Part shown: one piece after another, positions 1 through 6,230 of the stretch
Position numbering within the stretch: the first letter of the stretch is position 1
How the letters are laid out: every line of letters begins with the position of its first letter
NCBI GenBank assembly: GCA_934617135.1
Contig: CAKTUC010000024.1
Location: 1 to 18,280 of the forward strand
Direction of reading: 5' to 3'
Length of the DNA: 18,280 nt
From: an uncultured Collinsella sp.
GTDB taxonomy: Bacteria; Actinomycetota; Coriobacteriia; Coriobacteriales; Coriobacteriaceae
The notes under the pieces: model-generated
What the model was told of the DNA's origin: nothing
Database searches by the model: none
Seen by the model: only the letters and a program-made list of their open reading frames with translations
Translations under genes and position numbers: made by a program

Positions 1-168
1 CTCACGGCCATCAACAAGCTGCCCGCGCTGGAGTTCGTGCGCGTGGAAGTCGCCGGCGTCTATGGCATCCCCGCCAGTCAGGGCAACTTTGACCAGGCAC
101 TCTTTACTTGGGCACGCGACCACCACACCCAGTTCCACAAGACCCTGTGCGAGGGGATTTATCTGTAG
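1..168 (+). CDS. 3' end of an unrecognised protein (partial)
   Basis: The frame is open from the first base to a TAG at 166-168, giving the last 55 residues of a protein whose start lies outside the window. The codon use is GC-rich and looks coding. The tail reads ...ARDHHTQFHKTLCEGIYL and has no motif I recognise, no membrane segment and no cysteine pair. It points towards the restriction endonuclease gene, and repeat element A lies between them. I do not assign a function. That it is a real gene end is fairly likely from the codon pattern and the uninterrupted frame. Confidence 0.6.
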   Translation, partial: LTAINKLPALEFVRVEVAGVYGIPASQGNFDQALFTWARDHHTQFHKTLCEGIYL

Positions 169-174
169 AGTAAA

Positions 175-234
175 ACTCGAAAATCGAGTCCAGTTTTCCT
201 CGAAAATCGAGTGCGAAAATCCTCGGAAATCGAG
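175..234. repeat. Three small hairpins, CTCGAAAATCGAG-like
   Basis: Three copies of a five- to six-base palindrome around an AAA loop lie directly after the stop codon of the partial gene: ACTCGA-AAA-TCGAGT at 175-189, CTCGA-AAA-TCGAG at 199-211, and CTCGG-AAA-TCGAG at 222-234, where one pair becomes G-T. The spacing is 23-24 bases. The surrounding AAAATCCTCG text resembles a decayed form of the 20-nt unit found elsewhere in the window. The role is unknown; they could stabilise the 3' end of the upstream transcript. Confidence 0.55.
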
Positions 235-279
235 TATGCGCAGGTAGTTGAGTTGCTTGAGCACCCGACAGCTTCGCAC

Positions 280-374
280 GAGCGTGGATAATCTCCCATT
301 TTTGACAGCCTTTCAGCCCAAAAACGGGAGATTATCCACCCTCATTTTTCAATCGTCCAAAAATCCTCGCTCGT
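280..374. repeat. Intergenic palindromic repeat, element A
   Basis: The left arm GAGCGTGGATAATCTCCC (280-297) pairs with the right arm GGGAGATTATCCACCCTCA (326-344) around a loop of about 28 bases. A single 20-nt unit, GTCCAAAAATCCTCGCTCGT, follows at 355-374. The same order, hairpin then unit, occurs at elements C and D in the same orientation. Element A is the most diverged of the three. It lies between two converging genes. Confidence 0.8.
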
Positions 375-384
375 CAACATGCAA

Positions 385-453
385 TTAGGCATCGGCATCG
401 TCATACACGATATCGATACCACAGCCGAGACAGCGTCCGGGGCGCACCGGCAT
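385..453 (-). CDS. Possible 22-residue peptide with a CxxC motif, in frame after the endonuclease stop
   Basis: Reading on from the TAG of the endonuclease gene in the same frame gives QDRLR and then an ATG at 453 that opens a 22-residue frame, MPVRPGRCLGCGIDIVYDDA plus two residues, ending in TAA at 385-387. The CLGCG pair resembles half of a zinc ribbon. I see no convincing ribosome binding site. Expression would need coupling to the upstream gene or stop-codon readthrough. It may also be a decayed tail of the endonuclease or chance. Function is unknown and confidence is low. Confidence 0.22.
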   Translation of the reverse strand: MPVRPGRCLGCGIDIVYDDADA

Positions 454-468
454 GCGAAGACGGTCTTG

Positions 469-1974
469 CTACAGCCCCAGGATGTGCTCCAGATAGCTCT
501 TGTTGAACCAGAAGGATTGTCTGGTCATCCAGCGACCGTCGGGCAGTTCGTAGGCGTTTCTAGCAATGTCGCCGATTTCGGTCCCGTCGGCGAATTTGTA
601 CGCAGCTTTCGAGGTGTGCGGGCGCACATGAACGATCGGGTTGTCTGCCATGCCGGGCAGATTGTTGGTTACCTTGAGCTTTCCGCTCGCGTCCCGATAC
701 GGATTGAGCTTAACGCCCTCACGAATGACCTTTCGCGTCTCGTCCCAGCAAGCTTTTGCGGGACCTTCGATTTCGTTTGCCGGCATTGCCCAGAATAGAC
801 AGCGGTCGAGGCGCCATGCCCCCTCGTGGTCCTCACGGAACACGACAAAGAAGAAACGGTTGGTCTCAAGGCGCGCACGGAAGGAAGACGTTTCCCAATC
901 CTCGTTGATTAGCTGCTTAAACTCAAACGGAGGGAAGGACATTGCTTGCTCGATGTGCCCCCTCTTATTAACGCGACAAGCGCGGACGTTAATCCCAGCC
1001 TTAACGAACTCCTCAGCGGCATTACTTTTAATGCCGAGCATGCGATAAACGAGCGTTGTCCATTGCGCTTTGTTGCCCGTATACTCCAGGCCGTACTGCT
1101 CCGCAATCTGGCGATCGGTTTCACCATAGTGACGCTCGATAAGTTCAGTTACGTAGCTCTCGAAATCAATGGACTCATCGCCAGCCTGAACGATGCTCTC
1201 GCCAACGCGCGGGGCACCGAGCACGTAGGTATGGAGCACGTAGTCCATATACGAGCGCTTGAGCGAAAAGGCGCGACGCTTCGCGCGACGGCGTTCAATC
1301 TCACCCGTATCGGTATTGAAATACTCGTAATACTGGTCAACCCACATCGTCGCTTCGGTTGCGCCCTTTGTGCAGGCGCCCAAGTAGGTCGTCATGCCCT
1401 CCGACAGCTCATCCGCGCGACCATCCTGAATGTACGAAATGATCTTCTCGTAGTCGGCGCGAATGATTTTCATGTCCTCTTCGGGCAGACGAACCATAAC
1501 CGCGCGCTCAATACGCTGGTCATATTTATCGATGGAGCGGTCGCGGCCGTAGTAAATCAGCAGGATATTGCTGAGCTTAGTCTTGAGATGCGAGTTGTCG
1601 TAGTCGAGCGAGACAGGACGGTCGTAAGGAATCATCGTTAAGACAAGGCGCTCGCCGGCGGACTTGCGACCGTCCTTGAGTACATCAAAGCACGTAGCCT
1701 TGAGCTCGACACCTGCCTCGGGAAAGTCCGGTCGGTCATCGCTGTTAGCCTTATAACCAAAGTAGCGCTCTTCGATGAGGTTGCCCATGCCGCCCTTGTA
1801 CTTCTTGGAGCCAAAGTCCTTGGGCGCGCTCTCCCCTTCCGGCGCAATGCCGAGCTCGAGGATATCGCGGAACGTCATGCCATCGAGATTGGCGGCATAG
1901 CGTTCGATGCTTGAGGGGTCAGAGAAATCAGTATCGTCAAGCATGCGCTTGAAATCGAGGTGCTTCTTGGACAT
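469..1974 (-). CDS. Type II restriction endonuclease, Sau3AI/MutH family
   Basis: Predicted 501-residue endonuclease that cuts unmethylated DNA, probably at GATC as known for Sau3AI. The N-terminal MutH-like catalytic domain shows GNLIE (E68), PDFPEAG (D83) and VELK (E90, K92). The D-to-E-to-K spacing of 7 and 2 matches MutH. A second, C-terminal MutH-like domain (about residues 290-480) contains GIKSNAAEEFVKAGI and MSFPPFEFK but lacks the catalytic set, as in Sau3AI, where it helps dimerise and bind DNA. The length is close to Sau3AI (about 490). I chose the ATG at 1974 because GGAGG lies six bases upstream; the frame stays open far upstream through the antisense of the methyltransferase, which is not coding. 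An in-frame ATG at 2034 is possible but has a poorer binding site. The gene is divergent from its methyltransferase. The GATC specificity is inferred from the family. Confidence 0.9.
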   Translation of the reverse strand: MSKKHLDFKRMLDDTDFSDPSSIERYAANLDGMTFRDILELGIAPEGESAPKDFGSKKYKGGMGNLIEERYFGYKANSDDRPDFPEAGVELKATCFDVLKDGRKSAGERLVLTMIPYDRPVSLDYDNSHLKTKLSNILLIYYGRDRSIDKYDQRIERAVMVRLPEEDMKIIRADYEKIISYIQDGRADELSEGMTTYLGACTKGATEATMWVDQYYEYFNTDTGEIERRRAKRRAFSLKRSYMDYVLHTYVLGAPRVGESIVQAGDESIDFESYVTELIERHYGETDRQIAEQYGLEYTGNKAQWTTLVYRMLGIKSNAAEEFVKAGINVRACRVNKRGHIEQAMSFPPFEFKQLINEDWETSSFRARLETNRFFFVVFREDHEGAWRLDRCLFWAMPANEIEGPAKACWDETRKVIREGVKLNPYRDASGKLKVTNNLPGMADNPIVHVRPHTSKAAYKFADGTEIGDIARNAYELPDGRWMTRQSFWFNKSYLEHILGL

Positions 1975-2115
1975 GGGGGGCCTCCGAACATCACAGTTAA
2001 ATCCATGGTAGTTCAGGGCAGCGTTTTCCTCCATGAAATTGAGGTCTTGATCTTGTCCGCTCGATCGGTTATTGTTGTGAGCACCATAAACGGACACAGC
2101 AGCGATTGGAGAAAC
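1975..2115. promoter_or_regulatory. Divergent promoter region of the restriction-modification pair
   Basis: These 141 bases separate the start codons of the endonuclease (minus) and methyltransferase (plus), so both promoters must lie here or inside the opposite gene. A plausible methyltransferase promoter is visible (2047-2075). No clear minus-strand promoter was picked out. Two GATC tetramers, the expected target of the system, fall within this gap at 2049-2052 and 2063-2066. Confidence 0.5.
2047..2075 (+). promoter_or_regulatory. Candidate methyltransferase promoter overlapping two GATC sites
   Basis: TTGATC (2047-2052) and TATTGT (2070-2075) are separated by 17 bases, and each matches the sigma-70-type consensus at four of six positions. 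The position is about 40 bases before the GTG start. One GATC is part of the -35 box and a second (2063-2066) is in the spacer, so cytosine methylation here could feed back on expression. The promoter is inferred from sequence only. Confidence 0.35.
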
Positions 2116-3378
2116 GTGTCTGAGATTAACATTGCCGAGCTTTTTGCGGGCGTCGGCGGATTTCGTCTGGGTCTCGAAGGCTATGCCGACCCGCTTCATC
2201 CCGAGTTTTACATGAAGCCCGCCGGCCCCTTCCGTACTATTTGGGCCAACCAGTGGGAGCCGCCCGGAACCAAGGCGCGACAGTTCGCAGCACGTTGCTA
2301 CATGGACCGCTTTGGCGAAAATTCCGTAGTCAACGAAGATATCAATAAGGTTCTGGAGCAGGCCGAAGCTGGCGAAATTGAAATCCCCGACGTGCAAATG
2401 GTCGTCGGTGGCTTTCCTTGCCAGGATTACTCCGTCGCTCGCCCGCTCAACCAGGCGCATGGCATTGAGGGCAAGAAGGGTGTCCTTTGGTGGGATATCT
2501 ATCACTTCCTGGAGATGAAGAAACCGCGCTTCGGGCTCTTCGAGAACGTCGACCGCCTGCTCAAGTCCCCCGCGTCTCAGCGTGGCCGCGACTTTGCCAT
2601 CATCCTGAGCTGTCTCGCCGACCTCGATTACACCGTCGAATGGCGCGTGGTCAACTCTGCGGAATACGGTTTCCCCCAGCGTCGCAAGCGCGTCTATATC
2701 TTCTGTGAGAAGAACGCCGGCAAGGTTGATCTTGTCGACCGCATGCACAACGGCGTTATGGCGAAGGCCTTCCCCGCTATCTATCCGGACGACATGGCCG
2801 AGCTCGATGTCCTGCCCGACCCTTACGAGAACTCGACTCGTTTTGGCGTTGGTCAAAAGACTTCGCAGTTCAAGAATGCCGGCGTCATGCAAGGCTGCCA
2901 CGTTTTGACCTGCGACTTCGCTGAGGATTATCACGGCGAGCGCCGCGTGCTTGGCGATGTGCTTGTTGATGAGGCGGCTGTTCCGGAGCAGTTCTACATC
3001 TCTGACGAGAAGCTTCCCGACTGGCGCTACCTCAAGGGCAGTAAGCGCGAAGAGCGCACCAACAAAAATACGGGCTTTACATACACGTATTCCGAGGGAG
3101 CCATGAGCTTCCCGGATGCTACCGACAAGCCGAGCCGCACCATTCTCACGGGCGAAGGCGGCACGGGCGCCAGCCGTTTTAAGCATGTCATCGAGTGCCC
3201 CGACGGCCGTTTCCGCCGCCTCGTTCCCGACGAGCTCGACCAGCTCCAAGGATTCCCGAAAGGCTGGACGGATACCGGCATGACCGATGGTCATCGAGCT
3301 TTCTGCATGGGCAACGCTCTGGTGACCGGCGTACCCCATCGCATTGGTGAGGCCATGGTTGAAGTGTACGGGCTGTAA
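2116..3378 (+). CDS. DNA (cytosine-5-)-methyltransferase, M.Sau3AI type
   Basis: A 420-residue C5-cytosine methyltransferase that transfers a methyl group from S-adenosylmethionine and protects the host from the neighbouring Sau3AI-like enzyme. The conserved motifs are in order: motif I INIAELFAGVGGFRLGL (about 4-20), motif IV GGFPCQDYS with catalytic C102, motif VI FENV (142-145), motif VIII QRRKR (188-192), then RRLVPDELDQLQGFP, and motif X GNALV near residue 399. The target-recognition region lies between motifs VIII and IX. The frame is open from 1960, but motif I directly follows a GTG at 2116 preceded by GGAGA, so I take the GTG start. The length is close to M.Sau3AI (412). Methylation of C in GATC is inferred from the partner. 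A strong hairpin lies just downstream. Confidence 0.93.
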   Translation: MSEINIAELFAGVGGFRLGLEGYADPLHPEFYMKPAGPFRTIWANQWEPPGTKARQFAARCYMDRFGENSVVNEDINKVLEQAEAGEIEIPDVQMVVGGFPCQDYSVARPLNQAHGIEGKKGVLWWDIYHFLEMKKPRFGLFENVDRLLKSPASQRGRDFAIILSCLADLDYTVEWRVVNSAEYGFPQRRKRVYIFCEKNAGKVDLVDRMHNGVMAKAFPAIYPDDMAELDVLPDPYENSTRFGVGQKTSQFKNAGVMQGCHVLTCDFAEDYHGERRVLGDVLVDEAAVPEQFYISDEKLPDWRYLKGSKREERTNKNTGFTYTYSEGAMSFPDATDKPSRTILTGEGGTGASRFKHVIECPDGRFRRLVPDELDQLQGFPKGWTDTGMTDGHRAFCMGNALVTGVPHRIGEAMVEVYGL

Positions 3379-3402
3379 TCCGGCTGCTTTTGGCATAAAT
3401 AA

Positions 3403-3434
3403 CGAGGGCCAGTTCTTAATTGAACTGGCCCTCG
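3403..3434. terminator. Bidirectional hairpin terminator between the methyltransferase and a TasA-like gene
   Basis: A perfect 13-bp stem, CGAGGGCCAGTTC (3403-3415) and its complement (3422-3434), surrounds a six-base TTAATT loop. On the minus strand it is followed by TTATTTAT, on the plus strand by a weaker CCTTTACTT. It sits between two converging genes and probably serves both. Confidence 0.8.
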
Positions 3435-3469
3435 CCTTTACTTACGTCGTTGCACGTGTTTTTGACCGG

Positions 3470-4402
3470 TTACTCGGTCGCTACGCCAACCAAATTAAGC
3501 GTGACATTAAAAGTCGGATTGGTTATTTGAGCATCATCCAGGTCGGACACATTAACACAATCTGAATCCGTACCCTCCATCCAGATGATGACCTTTATAT
3601 GGGTACCGTCGTAGCCAACGTTCGTGGCGATAGCCTTACTGTTTTGCCCAGCAGGCTTATCATATAAAGCACCGTTTTTTGCGGCTGCCCAGTTTCCATT
3701 TTGCTGATCAACAAGATTGTCGGCATACAAGTGCATGTAACTTGCTTCTTGGGTTGTATCCCCCGCCGAAGCAACGCAACTCCAACCCATGGTGGCATTA
3801 ACATCATTGCCAGTTTCGGTGGAGGATGGCTGAGTCGGAGCATAGACGAACTTTAAGTCATCGCCGACAACAATGCCGACCCTCAGGGATCCTTTAATCT
3901 TATTGAACCAATTATCCGAAGCCCCCGCCGAAGGAGTAACAACTAAGGGATTATCAGGATTCAAATAGACATCGGCACGGCCGGTCTCCTTAACCGTATA
4001 GACGGTATAGTTTCCCACCGCAAATGCGTAATACGAGTTGTTACCTTGACTATAAAGACCCTTTTCGTCGGTATTAGCTTCTTTATAAGAGCTGACCTTT
4101 GTATTGCTCCAGGTGGCGGGTACAAACCATGACTTCGCATCATCCGTTGAAGAGGGACTAATTTGATTTCCAACAGCAGATGCTGTCGTTAACGCCTCGC
4201 GATTATCCTCATGATTAGGCGTATCTCCGGGCACAATCTGAAGAACCATTCCGTTTGTCTGGGCACTAATGCTACCTGTCGTTGCCTTAACCACAGAATT
4301 GGTGACAAACCACGCATACGTAGCCGACCCGAGTGCCACAGCCGCCATTACAACCGAGATAGCGGCAATTCTAAGCTGTTTTTTCATTTCGCCAGTATTC
4401 AT
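3470..4402 (-). CDS. Secreted TasA/camelysin-like protein with SipW-type signal peptide
   Basis: A 310-residue predicted exported protein. Its N-terminus MKKQLRIAAISVVMAAVALG followed by SATYAWFVTNSVVKATTG is the SipW-cognate signal type, in which the ER-type signal peptidase SipW removes the leader. TasA and camelysin with this signal form biofilm matrix fibres in Bacillus. The mature part is rich in N, T and G and ends in IIWMEGTDSDCVN followed by beta-strand-like text, a motif shared with the membrane-anchored protein at 6231-7352. The ATG at 4402 has AAGAAGGTAGG upstream; an ATG five codons in is an alternative. It follows its paralogue after 79 bases, with an intrinsic terminator between, so its expression may be lower and depend on readthrough. 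No sipW gene is in view. Codon use is AT-richer than most neighbours. The matrix role is inferred from the family. Confidence 0.8.
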   Translation of the reverse strand: MNTGEMKKQLRIAAISVVMAAVALGSATYAWFVTNSVVKATTGSISAQTNGMVLQIVPGDTPNHEDNREALTTASAVGNQISPSSTDDAKSWFVPATWSNTKVSSYKEANTDEKGLYSQGNNSYYAFAVGNYTVYTVKETGRADVYLNPDNPLVVTPSAGASDNWFNKIKGSLRVGIVVGDDLKFVYAPTQPSSTETGNDVNATMGWSCVASAGDTTQEASYMHLYADNLVDQQNGNWAAAKNGALYDKPAGQNSKAIATNVGYDGTHIKVIIWMEGTDSDCVNVSDLDDAQITNPTFNVTLNLVGVATE

Positions 4403-4421
4403 TTTTCACCTACCTTCTTTT

Positions 4422-4450
4422 CAAAAAAGGCGGAGCCGAAAGACCCCGCC
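4422..4450 (-). terminator. Intrinsic terminator between the two TasA-like genes
   Basis: On the minus strand a 9-bp stem GGCGGGGTC/GGCTCCGCC, with two G-U pairs and a TTTC loop, is followed at once by TTTTTT (4423-4428). It lies after the stop of the 4482-5288 gene and before the ribosome binding site of the next gene. No separate promoter fits in the roughly 20 bases left, so it probably acts as a partial terminator within one operon. Confidence 0.8.
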
Positions 4451-4481
4451 CTCAAGTCAGCAGATATGCCATCCCGCTTGA

Positions 4482-5288
4482 TTAGTTGTTACCGTTGGGA
4501 GTAGCTTCAAATTCAACGGTGACCTTGTTGGTAGCGGTCAAGCTCGAGAGATTGTTGGTATAGACGGCCTGGTCAGATCCCTCATAATAAAGATAGACGT
4601 TTACAACGTGGTCCTGACCAGGTAAGACCTCGCCGAAATTCGGAACAGCATTGCTATTCTCGGAGCTGAGCTTCACTTCGTACTTAGTGGAATTAGCCTC
4701 TTGGCCGTACACGACCCATTTCGAATTATCGTTACCGTCAACAACCAGCACACGCAAAGCCTTCATCAGGGCAGAGGCATTATTAGCCTCATCCGTAACA
4801 TCATACTTTCCGTTGGAGATTCCTGCGACCTTAAGGTCCTTCATTTTCTGACCCTTAGTGCTCACATTAAAAGGAACGTGAAGGGCGTAGCCCTCGTTCA
4901 CGGCCTCAGTGGGAGTACCATTTGTGCCAATCTTCCTCAGCGCATCTTTCAGGGCACCGTTAGTGGTCGTCGTGCCATTTCCCGTCCAGAACTCGCCAGG
5001 ATGCGCAGTGGTGTCTTTATCCGCCTGCTCGCCAAAAGTCGCAGGGAAAAGAGCCTTGTCTTGCACATCTGTCTCGACGGCACTTTCATTAGCGTCTTTA
5101 GCGCCAGTAGTGCCCTTAGCAATCGTCATGTAAGCAGCGTTCGACTGCGCGCTAATGCTGCTCGTCGTTGCCTTGACGGAATTGTTCGTCACAAACCATG
5201 CGAAGGTGGCGGAGCCGAGGGCTACGGCTGCCACGAGCACCATGGCGATGGCGGCACCCATCTGCTTCTTTAATGCCTTGGTATCCAT
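4482..5288 (-). CDS. Secreted TasA/camelysin-like protein with SipW-type signal peptide
   Basis: A 268-residue predicted exported protein, first gene of the pair. The N-terminus MDTKALKKQMGAAIAMVLVA followed by AVALGSATFAWFVTNNSVKATTSSISAQ nearly matches the leader of the downstream paralogue and is the SipW-cognate type. The mature region is rich in N, T, A and K, with no cysteines noticed, and ends in VNVYLYYEGSDQAVY and a final VTVEFEATPNGNN strand. The longer open frame begins at 5525, but I chose the ATG at 5288: it is preceded by AAAGGGG at the right distance, and the leader must be N-terminal for export. The upstream 79 codons look non-coding. It probably forms a surface fibre or matrix subunit, by family analogy. 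It is followed by a strong terminator, as expected for a more abundant subunit. Confidence 0.82.
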   Translation of the reverse strand: MDTKALKKQMGAAIAMVLVAAVALGSATFAWFVTNNSVKATTSSISAQSNAAYMTIAKGTTGAKDANESAVETDVQDKALFPATFGEQADKDTTAHPGEFWTGNGTTTTNGALKDALRKIGTNGTPTEAVNEGYALHVPFNVSTKGQKMKDLKVAGISNGKYDVTDEANNASALMKALRVLVVDGNDNSKWVVYGQEANSTKYEVKLSSENSNAVPNFGEVLPGQDHVVNVYLYYEGSDQAVYTNNLSSLTATNKVTVEFEATPNGNN

Positions 5289-5673
5289 ACGGACCCCTTT
5301 CTTTCCCCATTCGTCCCAGATGACCCTCGAGAAGCCCGGAAGGGGAGCCCGCGCTTTCGTGTTGGATGTTGCTTGCCCATCCTGTAGATATGAAAATGAG
5401 AATACCATAATTCTTACGATTTCCTTATGAGTTTTCGCGACCTGATAATCCAATTGATTCAACGGTCTACCTTGGGTTATGTAAACACCGTTCGCCCTTT
5501 TTCTCCTTCGTTTTCGTGATGCCATAAGTCCGCCTTAAGACTTGCGGTCACAGTTGCGCGCCAGCGTACGCACTCTCCCCCACCGCGCTTCGCCCCGGGC
5601 TCTCCCTCTCGCTATACTGATGTAGCACGTGTAATTTCTGCCTGCTTGACAGGCTATTTGCTAGGAGGATCCC
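5289..5673. other. Divergent intergenic region upstream of the TasA-like pair
   Basis: This 385-base gap lies between two divergent starts. The minus-strand frame stays open up to an ATG at 5525 and would encode a basic 79-residue extension (MASRKRRRKRANG...), but its content is unlike a secreted protein leader and I treat it as untranslated or leader sequence. AT-rich text around 5390-5480 probably holds the promoter of the TasA-like operon; I could not pick a convincing box pair. A TATACT at 5613-5618 could serve the plus-strand gene. Confidence 0.5.
5613..5618 (+). promoter_or_regulatory. Candidate -10 box (TATACT) for the 5674 gene
   Basis: TATACT lies 55 bases before the ATG and matches the -10 consensus at five of six positions. 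The -35 region, TTCGCC-like, is weak. A good TTGACA at about 5647 is too close to the start to act as a -35 for this gene. The call is tentative. Confidence 0.3.
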
Positions 5674-6183
5674 ATGGCTGCTGCCGCTCAACCTAAAGGA
5701 AGCGTTTCGTCCGGATCGATCAAACCGGTGACGCGCAAGGCCGTCCGCTGCCAGCGCGAGGTCGCCTGGCTGGTCACGCAGGCGGCCGGCAAGCTCGTCG
5801 CCACCACCGACGACGTCAATGCGCCCACGCCCAGCCATGTGCTGGCTGCGGCGCTGTCGCACGCTCGCGCGCAGGAGCAGGAGGCGATGGATGGCGGACG
5901 CCCGATTGGCTACGACGCCGTCATGGCTCCCGACCTTGCCAGCTTTTGCCAGGCCGCCGGGCTGCCCGCGGCGCCCAACGCACTCTCGGACGCCGGCTAT
6001 ATGTTCACCCTCTCGGGCGCGGACCTGATCCGCGACGTTTACGCCTACTGCAGCGACCTGGGCGAGCGCATGGGCGCCGCGACCGAGGTCAAACCGGGCT
6101 ACGCGATCAAGCTTGCCCTGCGGCTGTTCTTGCTGGGCAAAAACTCAGCAACTTCCACCGCCACCGACAATGCCTCAGCATAA
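5674..6183 (+). CDS. Unrecognised 169-residue protein
   Basis: A 169-residue protein with a clear start: AGGAGG lies a few bases before the ATG. It has no signal peptide or membrane segment. An Ala/Ser-rich N-terminus is followed by TRKAVRCQREVAWLVTQAAG, then a probably helical body, and the tail is Ser/Thr/Ala-rich (SATSTATDNASA). I recognise no catalytic motif or known family. It converges on the membrane-anchored TasA-like gene and shares a bidirectional terminator with it. It stands alone on the plus strand, so the context says little about its job. The strong ribosome binding site and codon pattern make it a real gene with good probability. Confidence 0.75.
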   Translation: MAAAAQPKGSVSSGSIKPVTRKAVRCQREVAWLVTQAAGKLVATTDDVNAPTPSHVLAAALSHARAQEQEAMDGGRPIGYDAVMAPDLASFCQAAGLPAAPNALSDAGYMFTLSGADLIRDVYAYCSDLGERMGAATEVKPGYAIKLALRLFLLGKNSATSTATDNASA

Positions 6184-6186
6184 CAA

Positions 6187-6223
6187 AAGCGCCGGGCGGG
6201 AAATCGATCCCGGCCCGGCGCTT
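6187..6223. terminator. Bidirectional terminator hairpin
   Basis: A long GC-rich stem, AAGCGCCGGGCGGG against CCCGGCCCGGCGCTT with one bulged base, has an AAATCGAT loop. The plus strand continues CTTCTTTGTTTT and the minus strand CTTTTGTTA. It sits between converging genes that stop at 6183 and 6231. Confidence 0.85.
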
Positions 6224-6230
6224 CTTTGTT

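Larger units (their letters stand above)
169..384. other. Intergenic region made mostly of short palindromes and repeat element A
   Basis: No convincing gene lies between the partial gene and the small reading frame at 385-453. The stretch opens with three small hairpins of the form CTCGA-AAA-TCGAG (about 175-189, 199-211 and 222-234), then an unstructured run to about 277. Repeat element A follows at 280-374. The region is convergent: both flanking genes end towards it. No clear T-tract terminator was seen. Confidence 0.6.

Noticed and set aside
280..374. CRISPR array suggested by repeated 20-nt units at elements A to D
   Set aside because: Units are few, some are inverted, spacers are 2-10 bases, and no cas genes are seen.
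946..1641. 231-codon plus-strand frame within the endonuclease gene
   Set aside because: It lies opposite conserved Sau3AI-like coding sequence, with no binding site and no recognisable domain.
1975..3396. Long minus-strand open frame antisense to the methyltransferase, in frame with the endonuclease
   Set aside because: It overlaps a methyltransferase with all conserved motifs; the endonuclease has a good binding site and matches its family length when started at 1974.
5289..5525. 79-codon N-terminal extension of the TasA-like gene (MASRKRRRKRANG...)
   Set aside because: It would bury the SipW-type signal peptide inside the protein; the ATG at 5288 has a much better ribosome binding site.
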